Origin: Bacteroidia bacterium | GTDB lineage: Bacteria; Bacteroidota; Bacteroidia; J057 | Direction of reading: 5' to 3' | Length of the DNA stretch: 64,000 nt | Assembly (NCBI GenBank): GCA_033391075.1 | Contig: JAWPMV010000001.1 | Coordinates: 4,960,001 to 5,024,000, forward strand | Part shown: positions 25,528-34,967 of the stretch, piece by piece | Numbering within the stretch: position 1 is the first letter of the stretch | Layout: each line of letters starts with the position of its first letter | Made by a program: the position numbers and the translations under genes | The notes under the pieces: generated by a model | Databases searched by the model: none | Seen by the model: only the letters and a program-made list of their open reading frames with translations | What the model was told of the DNA's origin: nothing

Positions 25528-26262
25528 ATGAACTCTCAACATCAAATATGGTATTCAGACAAGTTGAACCTACAAGAGTGTTTCTGTGCCTATTTAAACT
25601 CGGAAGCCGGACAGAAACTCAGCAGCAGAAAAAGCTATGGAAAGCGCGATTTCATTTATTTCAACAATGACAATGCAGACAAACTCTATTTTATCCATAA
25701 AGGAGCTGTAAAGATCATAGGATATACAGATGATGGGCAGGAAGTGATAAAAGCCCTTTTGCATAAAGGGGAAATCTTTGGAGAATCAGCTGTATATGGT
25801 CCCGGTAAAAGAATGGATTATGCACAGGCCGCTGAAGATTGTGAGATTTGCGTAATCTCAACCGAGCAGGTGATGGAAATGATGAGAGATAGTGAAGGAT
25901 TCGGAAAATACATTCATCAGCTATTGGGATGGAGAGTGATGTACAGCCAGAAAAGAATGGAGTCTCTTTTGTTTAAAGATGCTCGTGCGCGCATCGCAGA
26001 GTTTGTCATAGAGCAAGCTAAGAAAAGCGGCAGAACAACCCTGGATGGAGCAGTGGTTCTCAAAAACTACCTGACTCACCAGGAGATCGCCAGCTTTACA
26101 GGAACCTCTCGTCAGACAGTAACGACTGTTTTGAATAAATTTCGAGAAGCCAGAATCCTCGACTTCAACCGCCGCAGAACTACGATTCGCAATATCAATG
26201 ATCTGCATTCTGAAGTATATTCCGGTGGGACTAAGGCCGTGAGACGGAGGAATATGGCATAA
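25528..26262 (+). CDS. Crp/Fnr-family transcriptional regulator
   Basis: 244 residues. A cyclic-nucleotide-binding-like beta-barrel (about 35-130: KLYFIHKGAVKIIGYTDDGQEVIKALLHKGEIFGESAVYG) is joined by the dimer helix to a Crp-type winged HTH (about 155-225: LTHQEIASFTGTSRQTVTTVLNKFREARIL). The phosphate-binding cassette is only partly like cAMP binders, and no Fnr cysteine cluster is seen, so the ligand is uncertain. It is monocistronic, with a large hairpin terminator downstream. Confidence 0.9.
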   Translation: MNSQHQIWYSDKLNLQECFCAYLNSEAGQKLSSRKSYGKRDFIYFNNDNADKLYFIHKGAVKIIGYTDDGQEVIKALLHKGEIFGESAVYGPGKRMDYAQAAEDCEICVISTEQVMEMMRDSEGFGKYIHQLLGWRVMYSQKRMESLLFKDARARIAEFVIEQAKKSGRTTLDGAVVLKNYLTHQEIASFTGTSRQTVTTVLNKFREARILDFNRRRTTIRNINDLHSEVYSGGTKAVRRRNMA

Positions 26263-26330
26263 TGAGGTGTTCTGGTATTCTGGTGTTCTGTTGAAATTAA
26301 CCCGAGCACATGAGCACAAGAACACATATC

Positions 26331-26399
26331 AAAAAGGACTTTTAGCAAAGCTTAATCTACGGTTTATGGGTAAAACGTGGCTTTGCTAAGGTCCTTTTT
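26331..26399. terminator. Large hairpin terminator after the Crp/Fnr gene
   Basis: AAAAAGGACTTTTAGCAAAGC (26331-26351) pairs with GCTTTGCTAAGGTCCTTTTT (26380-26399), giving a stem of about 19 bp with A and T runs at the two ends, so it could work in both directions. The remaining bases of the gap 26263-26634 show no gene. Confidence 0.7.
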
Positions 26400-26634
26400 C
26401 TTATTCTATTATACTTTGAGACCATTGATCCTTCTTCAAGCGCGTGGGTCCTACAGAGTCTATAGGGACTAGGGGCAGTATGTCTGGCAGGCTTTAGGCT
26501 CTGCGATTTTTGGACCGACCTATATGAAGAAAAGTAGAAGAGATCCTTCAAAAACATATCAAAAATCCTTTTCCGGAAAAAGCTACACTAGAATTTCAAG
26601 CCCCATTCCCTATATTGCTGAAAAGCAATTCAGC

Positions 26635-26928
26635 ATGAATCTCAGCAGTCAAAAAACCATAGCCTGGGCCAGTACAGCAAGCGTCATTTTCTGTGTAGCC
26701 TATTTGATGATCGGTTATCTCCTGAAAATAGAGCATACGCTCTACGGGGTTTTCGCCAATCTCCTCGGAGGCTTATTTCTTTTGCTGGCTCCTGCTGCTT
26801 TGATTCTTTCATTTCTCTTATTCCGGGCCGAAAAGTATAAGCTTCCTTCTACTGGATTCCTGCTTATGGCATTGAATGTTCTACTTTTAAGCCTCCTATT
26901 CATTGATCCTTTGTCTCTGGCCTCATGA
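26635..26928 (+). CDS. Small three-helix membrane protein
   Basis: 97 residues from ATG 26635 (the frame is open from 26524, but the extra residues are basic and featureless). Three hydrophobic helices are visible (about 9-27, 37-58 and 70-90) with short loops. I recognise no family. Its stop overlaps the start of the next gene as ATGA, so the two are translated together; a membrane partner for the exported NTF2-like protein is possible. Confidence 0.6.
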   Translation: MNLSSQKTIAWASTASVIFCVAYLMIGYLLKIEHTLYGVFANLLGGLFLLLAPAALILSFLLFRAEKYKLPSTGFLLMALNVLLLSLLFIDPLSLAS

Positions 26929-27371
26929 AAATTATCCTATTATTTAGCCTTTGGCTGCTACCTTTGTTTTCTTTTTCGCAGGATGTTGAAGAGAAAAAAA
27001 TACTAGGTGTTGTAGATCAGTTTTTCTCAAGTATGGAAGAAAGGGATGTCGAATTGGCGAAAAGTCTTTTGCATAAAGATGGTCATTCTTTTCGCCTGAT
27101 TAGCCCTTCCCAAAAAGAGGAAACGGAAGCCCGGACTTTCGCCAGCTATCTATCGAGTCTTGCAAGCGGAGAAGGTTCCTGGAAAGAAGAAGCCATAGAT
27201 CCAAAAGTCCTTATCGACCACAATCTCGCTATGGTCTGGACGCGCTATAAATTCTATATCAATGGAAAATTCAGCCACTGCGGAACAGATGCTTTCACCC
27301 TCGCAAAAAGTGAACAAGGCTGGAAGATCCTCGACCTGGCCTATACGGTGCAAAAAGAAGGCTGCGAATAA
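26925..27371 (+). CDS. Exported NTF2-like (SnoaL) protein
   Basis: 148 residues with a signal peptide (1-19, LLFSLWLLPLFSFSQ). The NTF2-like pattern follows: VVDQFFSSMEERDVELAKSLLHKDGHSF, then an AMVWTRYKFYINGKFSHCGTDAFTLAKSEQGWKILDLAYTVQ strand pair, as in the Cif/DUF4440-like group. No catalytic activity is assignable. It overlaps the upstream membrane-protein gene and nearly abuts the convergent deaminase gene. Confidence 0.78.
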   Translation: MKIILLFSLWLLPLFSFSQDVEEKKILGVVDQFFSSMEERDVELAKSLLHKDGHSFRLISPSQKEETEARTFASYLSSLASGEGSWKEEAIDPKVLIDHNLAMVWTRYKFYINGKFSHCGTDAFTLAKSEQGWKILDLAYTVQKEGCE

Positions 27372-27374
27372 GGC

Positions 27375-28799
27375 CTATTTCTTCCCCAGGTTTTTATAGT
27401 GTGAAGCAATCATCGCCTCAAAAGCCTCAAACTTCTCATCCAGCAGTTTCAGGCTTCGCTCCTTATCTTCTGTACTCATAAAAGAATAGCGGATGCTATT
27501 GTACACAAAACCCTTGATGTCCCGGTAGCTGAAATCGTAGCGGCTCCCAAGCTTTGTGTATTCGCTGCTAAGGTTATTTCTTGAAACCCCGGCATCATCA
27601 GTCGAGATCACAATGGGCACGCCGAATTCATGATATAATTTGAGGGGATGCTCAGGCCCACTTATTCCTAAAATAAATTCATTGCTGGTTAAATTCACCT
27701 CTACCGGAATTTGATTTTCAGCCATATAGGTCAGGGATTTTACGGCATGCACTTCGAAAGGCATATCAATCCCATGACCAATTCTATGAGCTCCTGCGAT
27801 AAAAAGAGCATCATGAATATGGAAGCTCAGGTCTTCTGGCTTGACCATTCCCAAAGCGAGCTCTCCAGCATGCAAACTCATTTTCACTTGAGGAAATTTG
27901 TGAGAGATATAGTTGAACATCTGCATGTGCAGCCAATAATCACGCATAGAAACCCGACCATGCTCAGGAGCCACAATATTGATCCCTACGATCAGCTCGT
28001 CTTTACTCGCGGCTAAAAAGGAGGCATACAGGCTGGTGAAAATATCAGAAGGATTCCGAAATCGGGTAATATAGGCTTGATAGCGCAAGCTGAAATCCTT
28101 TTGATCAAGACCTTTATGATATCCTTGTAGCGTACTTATGTATTCCTCTACTGTGGCATTCAATTCCTTGCCCTGCATCTTCTGCTCTATTTCTCCCAGC
28201 AATTGAAAAAGCGCTGCAGTATCTCTGGCTTTCTGGCTTTCCCATAGGCTGTCATCATATTCGGAATAGCTAAAGGGCATCCGTATGATGAGGGCCTGGG
28301 TTTCGATGTATTGAACATTCTCTTTGAGGGCTCGCTGCTTGATATTTATCAAGCCTTCTCTATAATCTCGGTACTCCCTTTCCCCGAAATAACTAAAGGA
28401 ATTGAAGAAATGCTGATCAGGAGGAAGTTGATAGGCGAACGTATGCTCATAATCCTGTGCAGACCACCTTTCGATTACCCTTTCAAAAAGATTAGAGTTT
28501 CTAATTACCTCACTAATGGAAACACAAGGCGCACAATTTTCCTTTGAGGCTTTCAGGCTTTCTGTATTGAGGTAATAGCCCTTTTCCTCCAGCCACTCTA
28601 AATAAGACTCTGCATACAATGATCCACCAAAATGGTGATGCAGATCCCCTCCTTTGGGCATTTGGCTAAAGAAAAATTGAAGTTTGGCCAGATCTCCTTC
28701 TCTTTTGATCTTGCCATAATATTCGCTGGTATAGGCTGCATCTTGTGCAAGCAAACCATTTCCAAAAAGGAAAAGCAGGGCCAGGATATGGAATTTCAT
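27375..28799 (-). CDS. Secreted adenosine deaminase-like hydrolase (ADGF/CECR1 type)
   Basis: 474 residues with a signal peptide (1-18, FHILALLFLFGNGLLAQ). The adenosine/AMP deaminase barrel is complete: DLHHHFGGSL (HxH metal site), the long N-terminal insertion typical of secreted ADGF/ADA2 proteins, LHAGE (catalytic Glu), HRIGHG, and VISTDDAGVSR (metal Asp). It would convert adenosine to inosine outside the cytoplasm, providing hypoxanthine nucleosides or nitrogen. It is divergent from the two-component pair at 28910. Confidence 0.9.
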   Translation of the reverse strand: MKFHILALLFLFGNGLLAQDAAYTSEYYGKIKREGDLAKLQFFFSQMPKGGDLHHHFGGSLYAESYLEWLEEKGYYLNTESLKASKENCAPCVSISEVIRNSNLFERVIERWSAQDYEHTFAYQLPPDQHFFNSFSYFGEREYRDYREGLINIKQRALKENVQYIETQALIIRMPFSYSEYDDSLWESQKARDTAALFQLLGEIEQKMQGKELNATVEEYISTLQGYHKGLDQKDFSLRYQAYITRFRNPSDIFTSLYASFLAASKDELIVGINIVAPEHGRVSMRDYWLHMQMFNYISHKFPQVKMSLHAGELALGMVKPEDLSFHIHDALFIAGAHRIGHGIDMPFEVHAVKSLTYMAENQIPVEVNLTSNEFILGISGPEHPLKLYHEFGVPIVISTDDAGVSRNNLSSEYTKLGSRYDFSYRDIKGFVYNSIRYSFMSTEDKERSLKLLDEKFEAFEAMIASHYKNLGKK

Positions 28800-28909
28800 G
28801 TATTGATTTTGATGGAAATTTACGACCTCATTCGTTTAAAAAACAAAGTGTAATCCATCCTCGTTTCATTATTCCCCTAATTTCGATAAGAATTGATTAA
28901 TTTACACTT

Positions 28910-31297
28910 ATGCGTGCGATCAGGATTATAGGCCTATTTCTTTTATTCTTTCCCATTTCTCTCCTATCTATAGCTCAGACTACTGAGATAGAGAGCCTTC
29001 GTCAAAACATAGCCAGCACTACTACCCCAAATGATAGTTTGGATCATAGCTTGACACTGGCTCAGAAACTGCGGCCCTTTTCGACAGACTCTGTCCGAAA
29101 ATATGCAGAAATTGCCCTGAAACTGGCGGAACAAACAGAGGACAAAGTCGGACAGGCAAAGGCTTATCGTCATCTTTCCTGGTCCCGAGGCCTTATGGTG
29201 CAGAATATTGCCCAATTGATTCAGGATGCGACCCAGGCCCTGGAACTGGCTAAATCAGCCGCTGATTCTCTAGAAATTCATATGGCAGGTTTAGCCTTAT
29301 CCCGAGGATTTCTCGCCATACAGAAAATGCCAGAAGCAGAAAGCTTTGTGAAAGGAGCTTTGGATTATGGACAAAGAAACAATCTAGGCAAGCTGGTCAA
29401 TCAGTCCTATAATTCTTTCGCCTATTTATCCATCCTTTCAGACCTCAACAAAAGTCTGGAATACCGAGATCTCGCGATACAACAAAGCCTGAAAAATGGA
29501 GATCAACATGATCTTGCATTCAACTATACCCAAAAAGCTTATATCCTCAAGTTCCAGAAATCCGATTCTGTCGCTCACTATCTACAGTTGGCTCGGGAGA
29601 TCTATAAACAAAGTCCTGCACCTGTCTATGAAGGTATACTGCTCTACAATTTGGCAGAATACTATGGAGACCTCGGATATGGAGACTCTCTTATTTATTA
29701 TGGATTAAAGGCCAATGATTTATCCAGGCAAACCAATTATGTGCAAGTTGCACGGGTTTCGAAGGCCCTTTTATTTGCCTACTACTTCAACAGGCAAGAG
29801 TACGAATCGGCGGAACCATTTGCACGAGGTGCCCTGGAAATCGAAAAATCACGACCATCAATCAATTATGTATCTGCCTTTGTAGATATGGCTCGGATAC
29901 AGGCCAGTCTGGGAAGAACAGATTCGGCGCGATACTATTTCAAAGCTTCTGAAGAAGCCCTCAAAGTGATCCCTTCTCCTCGTTTCGAGGTCTTGGTCCG
30001 ATCATATTATGGAGAGTTTTTGAATAACCAAAAGGAGTATCAGGCCGCTCTAGGAGAACTAACCAAAGCCAATGAAATATCTCAAGGCATGCAGGAATCT
30101 GCTGTTCAGGATTTTCTCCTTTTAAAATTGGCGGATTCGCACAGAAATTTAAGGCAGTATCAGCAAGCAAAAAACTATTATCGGGAAGCCATTGAATTGG
30201 GTAATACCTCCAATGAGGCTGATTTATTGAGAGATGGATATGAAGGATTGAAAGCCTGCGATTCTGCTTTGGGCAATTGGGCATCTGCTTTCCAGAATCA
30301 ACAGAATTACAAAATCTGGGCGGATTCTTTTCAGCGGAGAAGTTACAATATACAGACGGCTGAAATGCAGACCCGTTTTGAGACCGTTCAGAAAGAAGCT
30401 CAAATCACTCAGTTGGAACAAGAACAGGAAATTCAAAATCTGGAACTTCAACAAACAGAAACAGAAAGGAATTCACTGATAGGCATAGTTGCACTTCTAT
30501 TGATTGCCGGGGGCATCGTTTTCGCCCTACTTATGCAATTGAGAACGCGCAATACCGAAATAAAAGCTCAACGGGAAAAGTTGAGTGTATTGAATGAAAG
30601 TAAAGATCGTCTATTTGCTATGATTGCTCATGATTTGCGCGGTCCGATTACCGGCTTCCAGAGTGTAGGGAAAATATTTGATCATTATGTACAAAAGGAA
30701 GACTTCTCTAAGCTGGGAGCAATCAGTCAGCGCATCAATCAACAATCCAATCAGCTCAAACAACTGCTGGACAATCTCCTGAACTGGTCTTTGCAGCAGT
30801 TGGGGGTGTATGAAGCCCAGGCTAGTGATATCAAATTGCAGGGATTGGGGAAAGAGATTCTGGACAGATATGAAGCGCATGCCCAGGCCAAGGGAAATGA
30901 ATTGATCCTCAGCATTCCTGAAGAGCTAAAATGGAAGGGAGATAAAAATGGGCTAAGTGTAGTCCTGAATAATCTCGTAGGAAATGCCATCAAGTTTACA
31001 GAGCAAGGCCAGATCGAATTGAGTGCCAGGCAGAACGATGGCATTGTAGAAATAAGTTTATCTGATACTGGCAAAGGAATGAGCCCTGGACAAGTTCAGC
31101 AATTGATAAAAGAATCTAAATTGAGTTCAGAAAGAGGTACAGCAGGTGAAAAAGGAACTGGATTGGGTTTTCAGATCATTCATCAACTCCTGGATCATTG
31201 GAAGGGAGAATTAAAAATTGAAAGTGAAGAGGGCAAGGGATCTCGTTTCAGCATTCATTTGCCGATTGCCCCTGATTTTGCGAAATTGTCAACATGA
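28910..31297 (+). CDS. TPR-sensor histidine kinase
   Basis: 795 residues. A signal peptide (1-22) is followed by an exported array of TPR-like repeats (about 30-480), a coiled segment, one membrane helix (about 521-543), HisKA with phospho-acceptor His574 (MIAHDLRGPITG), and an HATPase domain (NAIKFTEQG, LSDTGKGM, GTGLGFQI). Such kinases in Bacteroidota sense unknown envelope signals through the TPR part. Its stop overlaps the start of the response regulator (ATGA), so the two form a cognate pair. Confidence 0.92.
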   Translation: MRAIRIIGLFLLFFPISLLSIAQTTEIESLRQNIASTTTPNDSLDHSLTLAQKLRPFSTDSVRKYAEIALKLAEQTEDKVGQAKAYRHLSWSRGLMVQNIAQLIQDATQALELAKSAADSLEIHMAGLALSRGFLAIQKMPEAESFVKGALDYGQRNNLGKLVNQSYNSFAYLSILSDLNKSLEYRDLAIQQSLKNGDQHDLAFNYTQKAYILKFQKSDSVAHYLQLAREIYKQSPAPVYEGILLYNLAEYYGDLGYGDSLIYYGLKANDLSRQTNYVQVARVSKALLFAYYFNRQEYESAEPFARGALEIEKSRPSINYVSAFVDMARIQASLGRTDSARYYFKASEEALKVIPSPRFEVLVRSYYGEFLNNQKEYQAALGELTKANEISQGMQESAVQDFLLLKLADSHRNLRQYQQAKNYYREAIELGNTSNEADLLRDGYEGLKACDSALGNWASAFQNQQNYKIWADSFQRRSYNIQTAEMQTRFETVQKEAQITQLEQEQEIQNLELQQTETERNSLIGIVALLLIAGGIVFALLMQLRTRNTEIKAQREKLSVLNESKDRLFAMIAHDLRGPITGFQSVGKIFDHYVQKEDFSKLGAISQRINQQSNQLKQLLDNLLNWSLQQLGVYEAQASDIKLQGLGKEILDRYEAHAQAKGNELILSIPEELKWKGDKNGLSVVLNNLVGNAIKFTEQGQIELSARQNDGIVEISLSDTGKGMSPGQVQQLIKESKLSSERGTAGEKGTGLGFQIIHQLLDHWKGELKIESEEGKGSRFSIHLPIAPDFAKLST

Positions 31298-32037
31298 GTA
31301 GGGAATCTGTGCGCGTTTTTGCCCTGGAGGACGATTTTTTCCACCAGGAAAACCTGAGGATAACCCTAGAAGATCTGGGATATGATCTGGTGGGTTTAGA
31401 GGATAAAGCCGAGGGAATGCTTCCTGTCGTCAAGGAAAAGAAGCCTGACATAGTCTTGCTGGATATTCATTTATCCGGAGAAGAATCCGGCATTGATCTT
31501 GGGCACAAAATCAATCAACAGCTTCCCACCCCCATTATTTACATCACTTCCTTTTCCGATTCGCAAACCTTCAAAAAGGCGAGCCTCACGCATCCATATG
31601 CTTACTTAACAAAACCGGTAGAAAAACTGGCTTTGCAAAGTAGCATAGAACTCGCTTTGCAGAGTACAGATGATGAGGCTAAGGAAAGTCAGGAATGGGA
31701 GTCAGATATCCTCTTCCGAAATTTCTTCTTTGTAAAAATAGGCCCCAAACTGGTCAAGATCCATCCCGAAGAAGTCCTCTATATAGAAGTGGATGGCAAC
31801 CGATATTGCAAAATCGTGACCCTGGATCGCCAGGCTCATATTCGTGGCACTTTACCCGAAATCCAAAGAAAGCTAAATCCTTCCCCTTACATTCGGGTCC
31901 ACAAATCCTTTCTCATCAATCCCCTCCACCTGGAGTCCATTCACCAACTTAATCAGACCCTGAAAATCGGGCCGCATGAGATTCCGCTTGGAAAGACCTA
32001 TAAAGAATCATTTTACGATCGGCTGAATAGACTGTAA
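31294..32037 (+). CDS. LytTR-family response regulator
   Basis: 247 residues. The receiver domain (1-120) has acidic residues near LEDDFF, the phospho-acceptor Asp57 (IVLLDIHLSG) and Lys in LTKPVE. The C-terminal LytTR DNA-binding domain (about 145-247) shows VLYIEVDGNRYCKIVT, IRVHKSFLINPLHLESI and the final PLGKTYKESF. It is coupled to the kinase gene. LytTR proteins bind short direct repeats about 21-22 bp apart, which is exactly what lies at 32136-32188 just after this gene. Confidence 0.93.
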   Translation: MSRESVRVFALEDDFFHQENLRITLEDLGYDLVGLEDKAEGMLPVVKEKKPDIVLLDIHLSGEESGIDLGHKINQQLPTPIIYITSFSDSQTFKKASLTHPYAYLTKPVEKLALQSSIELALQSTDDEAKESQEWESDILFRNFFFVKIGPKLVKIHPEEVLYIEVDGNRYCKIVTLDRQAHIRGTLPEIQRKLNPSPYIRVHKSFLINPLHLESIHQLNQTLKIGPHEIPLGKTYKESFYDRLNRL

Positions 32038-32135
32038 ATGGAGCTTAGGATGTGTTTTAGTGTTGTTGTGTTATAGTTGTAATTTTTCCTTAAAATGAAC
32101 TACCGCACTAAAACACTGCCGTACTCACCTCTTCC

Positions 32136-32188
32136 TTCCCTGACACCATTATCATCTTTCCCTGACAAAATCCTTCCCTTTCCTGACA
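32136..32188 (+). promoter_or_regulatory. Triple direct repeat with LytTR-like spacing
   Basis: TTCCCTGACA at 32136-32145 and 32158-32167, and TTTCCTGACA at 32179-32188, spaced 22 and 21 bp. They lie between the LytTR regulator gene and the lipoprotein gene at 32258, about 70 bp from its start. The spacing fits paired LytTR monomers, although the sequence differs from the classic ACAGTTnA type. Assignment to the upstream regulator is inference. Confidence 0.55.
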
Positions 32189-32257
32189 AAGCTCGGTTTA
32201 AAGCGATTATAGAGGACATCTTTATCATGTCAAACAATCTATAATCCTTTAATCGAC

Positions 32258-34282
32258 ATGAAATACAACAGCAAACTATTAGTAATTCTATCCCTCCTCA
32301 GCATGATTTTCTTTTCATGTGAGGAAGGCCCTATTAATCCCAATGCAGAAGGTTGTGAAGAGATACATGGAAATTGGGTAAGAGTAAGAAGTAATAATCC
32401 AGCCAATGACGGCATGGAGCTTATCGCAACCGGAACAGAAGGTACCATCCTTGTGGGTCGCGGGAATTTCAACGTAGGCGATATAAAATGGAAAGACATC
32501 AGCGGAGGAGGTGGCAATTTTACGCACCAGGAACTGGGGAGTGATGGTAATTATTATTCAGCAAGCATGGAATTGATTGCTGATACCATCTATGTTACCG
32601 TAAGTTCAAGTGGTGCAGGAAATGAGCAAAAATGGGTACGAAAAGAATCCTATACCGATCCAGGACCTTCTGGTGAAACGCAGATACTTGATTGCAGTAT
32701 CTCAGAAAATACGACCCTGGTCAATGGACCAGCAGCCGTAGACTACCGCATCGATTGTGTGCTTGACCTAACAGCAAGCCTCACTATAGAACCCGGTACA
32801 GTTATCGAGTTTTCGCAAAACGCAGGAATAGGCGTTTATGATAATGGAGAGCTTAAAGCTCTGGGAACTTCAGGAGAACCTATCATATTCAAAGGTACAA
32901 CAGCTAACAAAGGCTGGTGGCGAGGTATCCACATTGAAACTCCCTTATCCAACCAGTTGGATTATGTAGAAATTCAGGACGCTGCCGGGAATTATGTGTA
33001 CTGCTGTAATGATAAAGCCAGTTTATTCCTGAAAGATGGGTCTATTGAAATCCGCAATACCCGCATCTCCAATGGGGAAGAACACGGAATCATTATAAGA
33101 AATGCTGTCGAAATTGGAATCTTTGAAAACAATACCATTACAAGTCATGATAAAGAGCCCTTGGTTCTGCCTATTCAGCAGGCGCAAAAACTTGATGGTT
33201 TAGGATCTGACTTTAGTGGAAATGGCCAGAATTTCGTCCTACTAACAGATGATGATGTAACGGAAGAAAGCAGGCTAAAAAAGCTCAATATTCCATATGA
33301 ACTAGAAGGGGCAGTTTACGATATAAAAGAAAAACTAACCATCGATGCAGGTGTAGAACTTCAAATGAATGAAAATGCGGGTATAGGCGTATTCGACCAG
33401 GGAGCCTTAAAGGTAGAAGGGACTGATTTAGAGCCTGTCATTATGAAAGGCAGAGAAAGTCTACGTGGCTACTGGAGAGGAATTCACATCGAAACCAATA
33501 GCTTGAGCAATATTCTAGATCATCTTCAAGTATCCAATGCAGGTAGTAATTATGTCTACTGCTGCAACGTAGTAGCCAGTGTTTTCCTCAAAGACGGAAG
33601 GACTACCATCAGAAACTCCAGCATCACAGAAGGACAAGGCTATGGTATAGCGACTACAGATGACTTTACCTTCTCAGGATTTGAAAATAATGTGATAAGC
33701 ACGCATGACGCAGAACCGCTTTACATCAGCATAGAGCAAGCCGCTGAACTGGATGGTATGAATTCTGATTATTCAGGAAATGATGAAGATTACCTGCACG
33801 TTTACAACAGCAGTGTTGGCAATCAAATTGAGATTGATAAAACCAATGTTCCTTTCCTCCTGCACTCTGTAATCGATGTAACAAAGCCTTTGACCCTTGA
33901 GCCCGGAGTTGAATTTGCATTCGCCTTAAACGCAGGACTGGGAGTTTATGATGACGGTATCTTAAATGCTATTGGTACAAGTACGGATAAAATCATCTTC
34001 AGAGGAAAAACGGCTCAACCGGGATACTGGAGAGGTATTCATACCGAGACCATCAGCTTTGACAACGAATTGACGCATGTAGAAATCAGAGACGCAGGAA
34101 GTAACTATGTCTACTGTTGTAACAGCGTTGCTGCTCTTTTCCTGAGGTCTGGCAGAATGAAAGTTACCAACTCTTATATCCACGATAATGCCGGATGTGG
34201 AATCTTCGTGAGATCAGGCTCTACCCTTGAAGAAAATGGCAATACTTACGCAGGAAACGCAGACGGACACATTTGTAACTAA
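32258..34282 (+). CDS. Cell-surface lipoprotein with three beta-helix repeats (NYVYCCN motif)
   Basis: 674 residues. A lipoprotein signal (1-21, ending MIFFSC) and a lipocalin-like or unassigned N-terminal part (to about 140) precede three tandem repeats of some 186 residues. Each repeat starts with a GxxxxFxxNAGIGVxDxG strand, continues with a GYWRGIHIET segment and ends in NYVYCCNxxASxFLKDG at residues 245, 431 and 616. These look like right-handed beta-helix modules. The paired cysteines recur in each repeat and may form disulfides or a metal site. The function is unknown. It lies behind the triple direct repeat and upstream of a barrel-like protein gene. Confidence 0.8.
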   Translation: MKYNSKLLVILSLLSMIFFSCEEGPINPNAEGCEEIHGNWVRVRSNNPANDGMELIATGTEGTILVGRGNFNVGDIKWKDISGGGGNFTHQELGSDGNYYSASMELIADTIYVTVSSSGAGNEQKWVRKESYTDPGPSGETQILDCSISENTTLVNGPAAVDYRIDCVLDLTASLTIEPGTVIEFSQNAGIGVYDNGELKALGTSGEPIIFKGTTANKGWWRGIHIETPLSNQLDYVEIQDAAGNYVYCCNDKASLFLKDGSIEIRNTRISNGEEHGIIIRNAVEIGIFENNTITSHDKEPLVLPIQQAQKLDGLGSDFSGNGQNFVLLTDDDVTEESRLKKLNIPYELEGAVYDIKEKLTIDAGVELQMNENAGIGVFDQGALKVEGTDLEPVIMKGRESLRGYWRGIHIETNSLSNILDHLQVSNAGSNYVYCCNVVASVFLKDGRTTIRNSSITEGQGYGIATTDDFTFSGFENNVISTHDAEPLYISIEQAAELDGMNSDYSGNDEDYLHVYNSSVGNQIEIDKTNVPFLLHSVIDVTKPLTLEPGVEFAFALNAGLGVYDDGILNAIGTSTDKIIFRGKTAQPGYWRGIHTETISFDNELTHVEIRDAGSNYVYCCNSVAALFLRSGRMKVTNSYIHDNAGCGIFVRSGSTLEENGNTYAGNADGHICN

Positions 34283-34315
34283 TCATTAACAAACACACAT
34301 AAACAATTCTAAGTC

Positions 34316-34885
34316 ATGAAAAATCAACTGATTATAGTCCTTACAGCACTGTTCTTAACAGTCATGGTAACGCCCCAGAGCACACAGGCCCAGAGTTTTG
34401 AAAAAGGCTTGTTGAGCATTAGCCCAGGCCTTAACCTCGGAAACATAGGCTTCTATGGATCCGGAACAGGTTTGCCCCTGATAGCTTCAGCTGAGTTTGG
34501 TATCCTTGAGTATGTGGGAGTAGGCCCTTATGCAGGCTTCGTAAACTACAGCTTTGGAAGCGGAGCCAACAAATATAGATACACCTTCATTTCGGTAGGT
34601 GTGAGAGGTGACTTTCATTACAACGCCCTTCTGGAAGAAATTCTGGAAATGGACCTCAACTCAGACAAGGTCGATCTCTACATAGGCATCCTGCTGGGGT
34701 ATCAAACTACCTCCTATTCAGGACCTGATGGAGATATCTACAGAGGGCTTTACAACAATCGGGGAACTTCAGGGGTAACCGTTGGCGGGAGATATTACTT
34801 CAACCAAAACCTGGCAGTTTTCGCAGAGGCAGGCCGCTCTCTATATGGGGCACTCAATGTGGGCCTTACCCTGAGACTGAAATAG
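34316..34885 (+). CDS. Outer-membrane beta-barrel-like protein
   Basis: 189 residues with a signal peptide (1-26, ending STQAQ). The rest consists of alternating Gly/aromatic strands: LLSISPGLNLGNIGFYG, VGVGPYAGFVNYSFGSG, LYIGILLGYQT, SGVTVGGRYYFNQNLAVFAEAGRSL, and a final ALNVGLTLRLK with amphipathic pattern. It is a small porin-like or OmpW/OprF-sized barrel. It lies 33 bp after the repeat lipoprotein gene and shares the terminator at 34929, so they are probably one operon. Confidence 0.75.
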   Translation: MKNQLIIVLTALFLTVMVTPQSTQAQSFEKGLLSISPGLNLGNIGFYGSGTGLPLIASAEFGILEYVGVGPYAGFVNYSFGSGANKYRYTFISVGVRGDFHYNALLEEILEMDLNSDKVDLYIGILLGYQTTSYSGPDGDIYRGLYNNRGTSGVTVGGRYYFNQNLAVFAEAGRSLYGALNVGLTLRLK

Positions 34886-34928
34886 CAAGAAGAACACAAG
34901 ATTTTTTTAATAGCGAGGCGCTAAATAT

Positions 34929-34967
34929 GCAAAGCCCAAGGGTTATCCCAAGGGCTTTGCTTTTTTT
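34929..34967 (+). terminator. Rho-independent terminator of the lipoprotein/barrel operon
   Basis: GCAAAGCCC (34929-34937) pairs with GGGCTTTGC (34952-34960) and is followed by seven T. It overlaps the stop region of the convergent gene at 34966. Confidence 0.88.
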
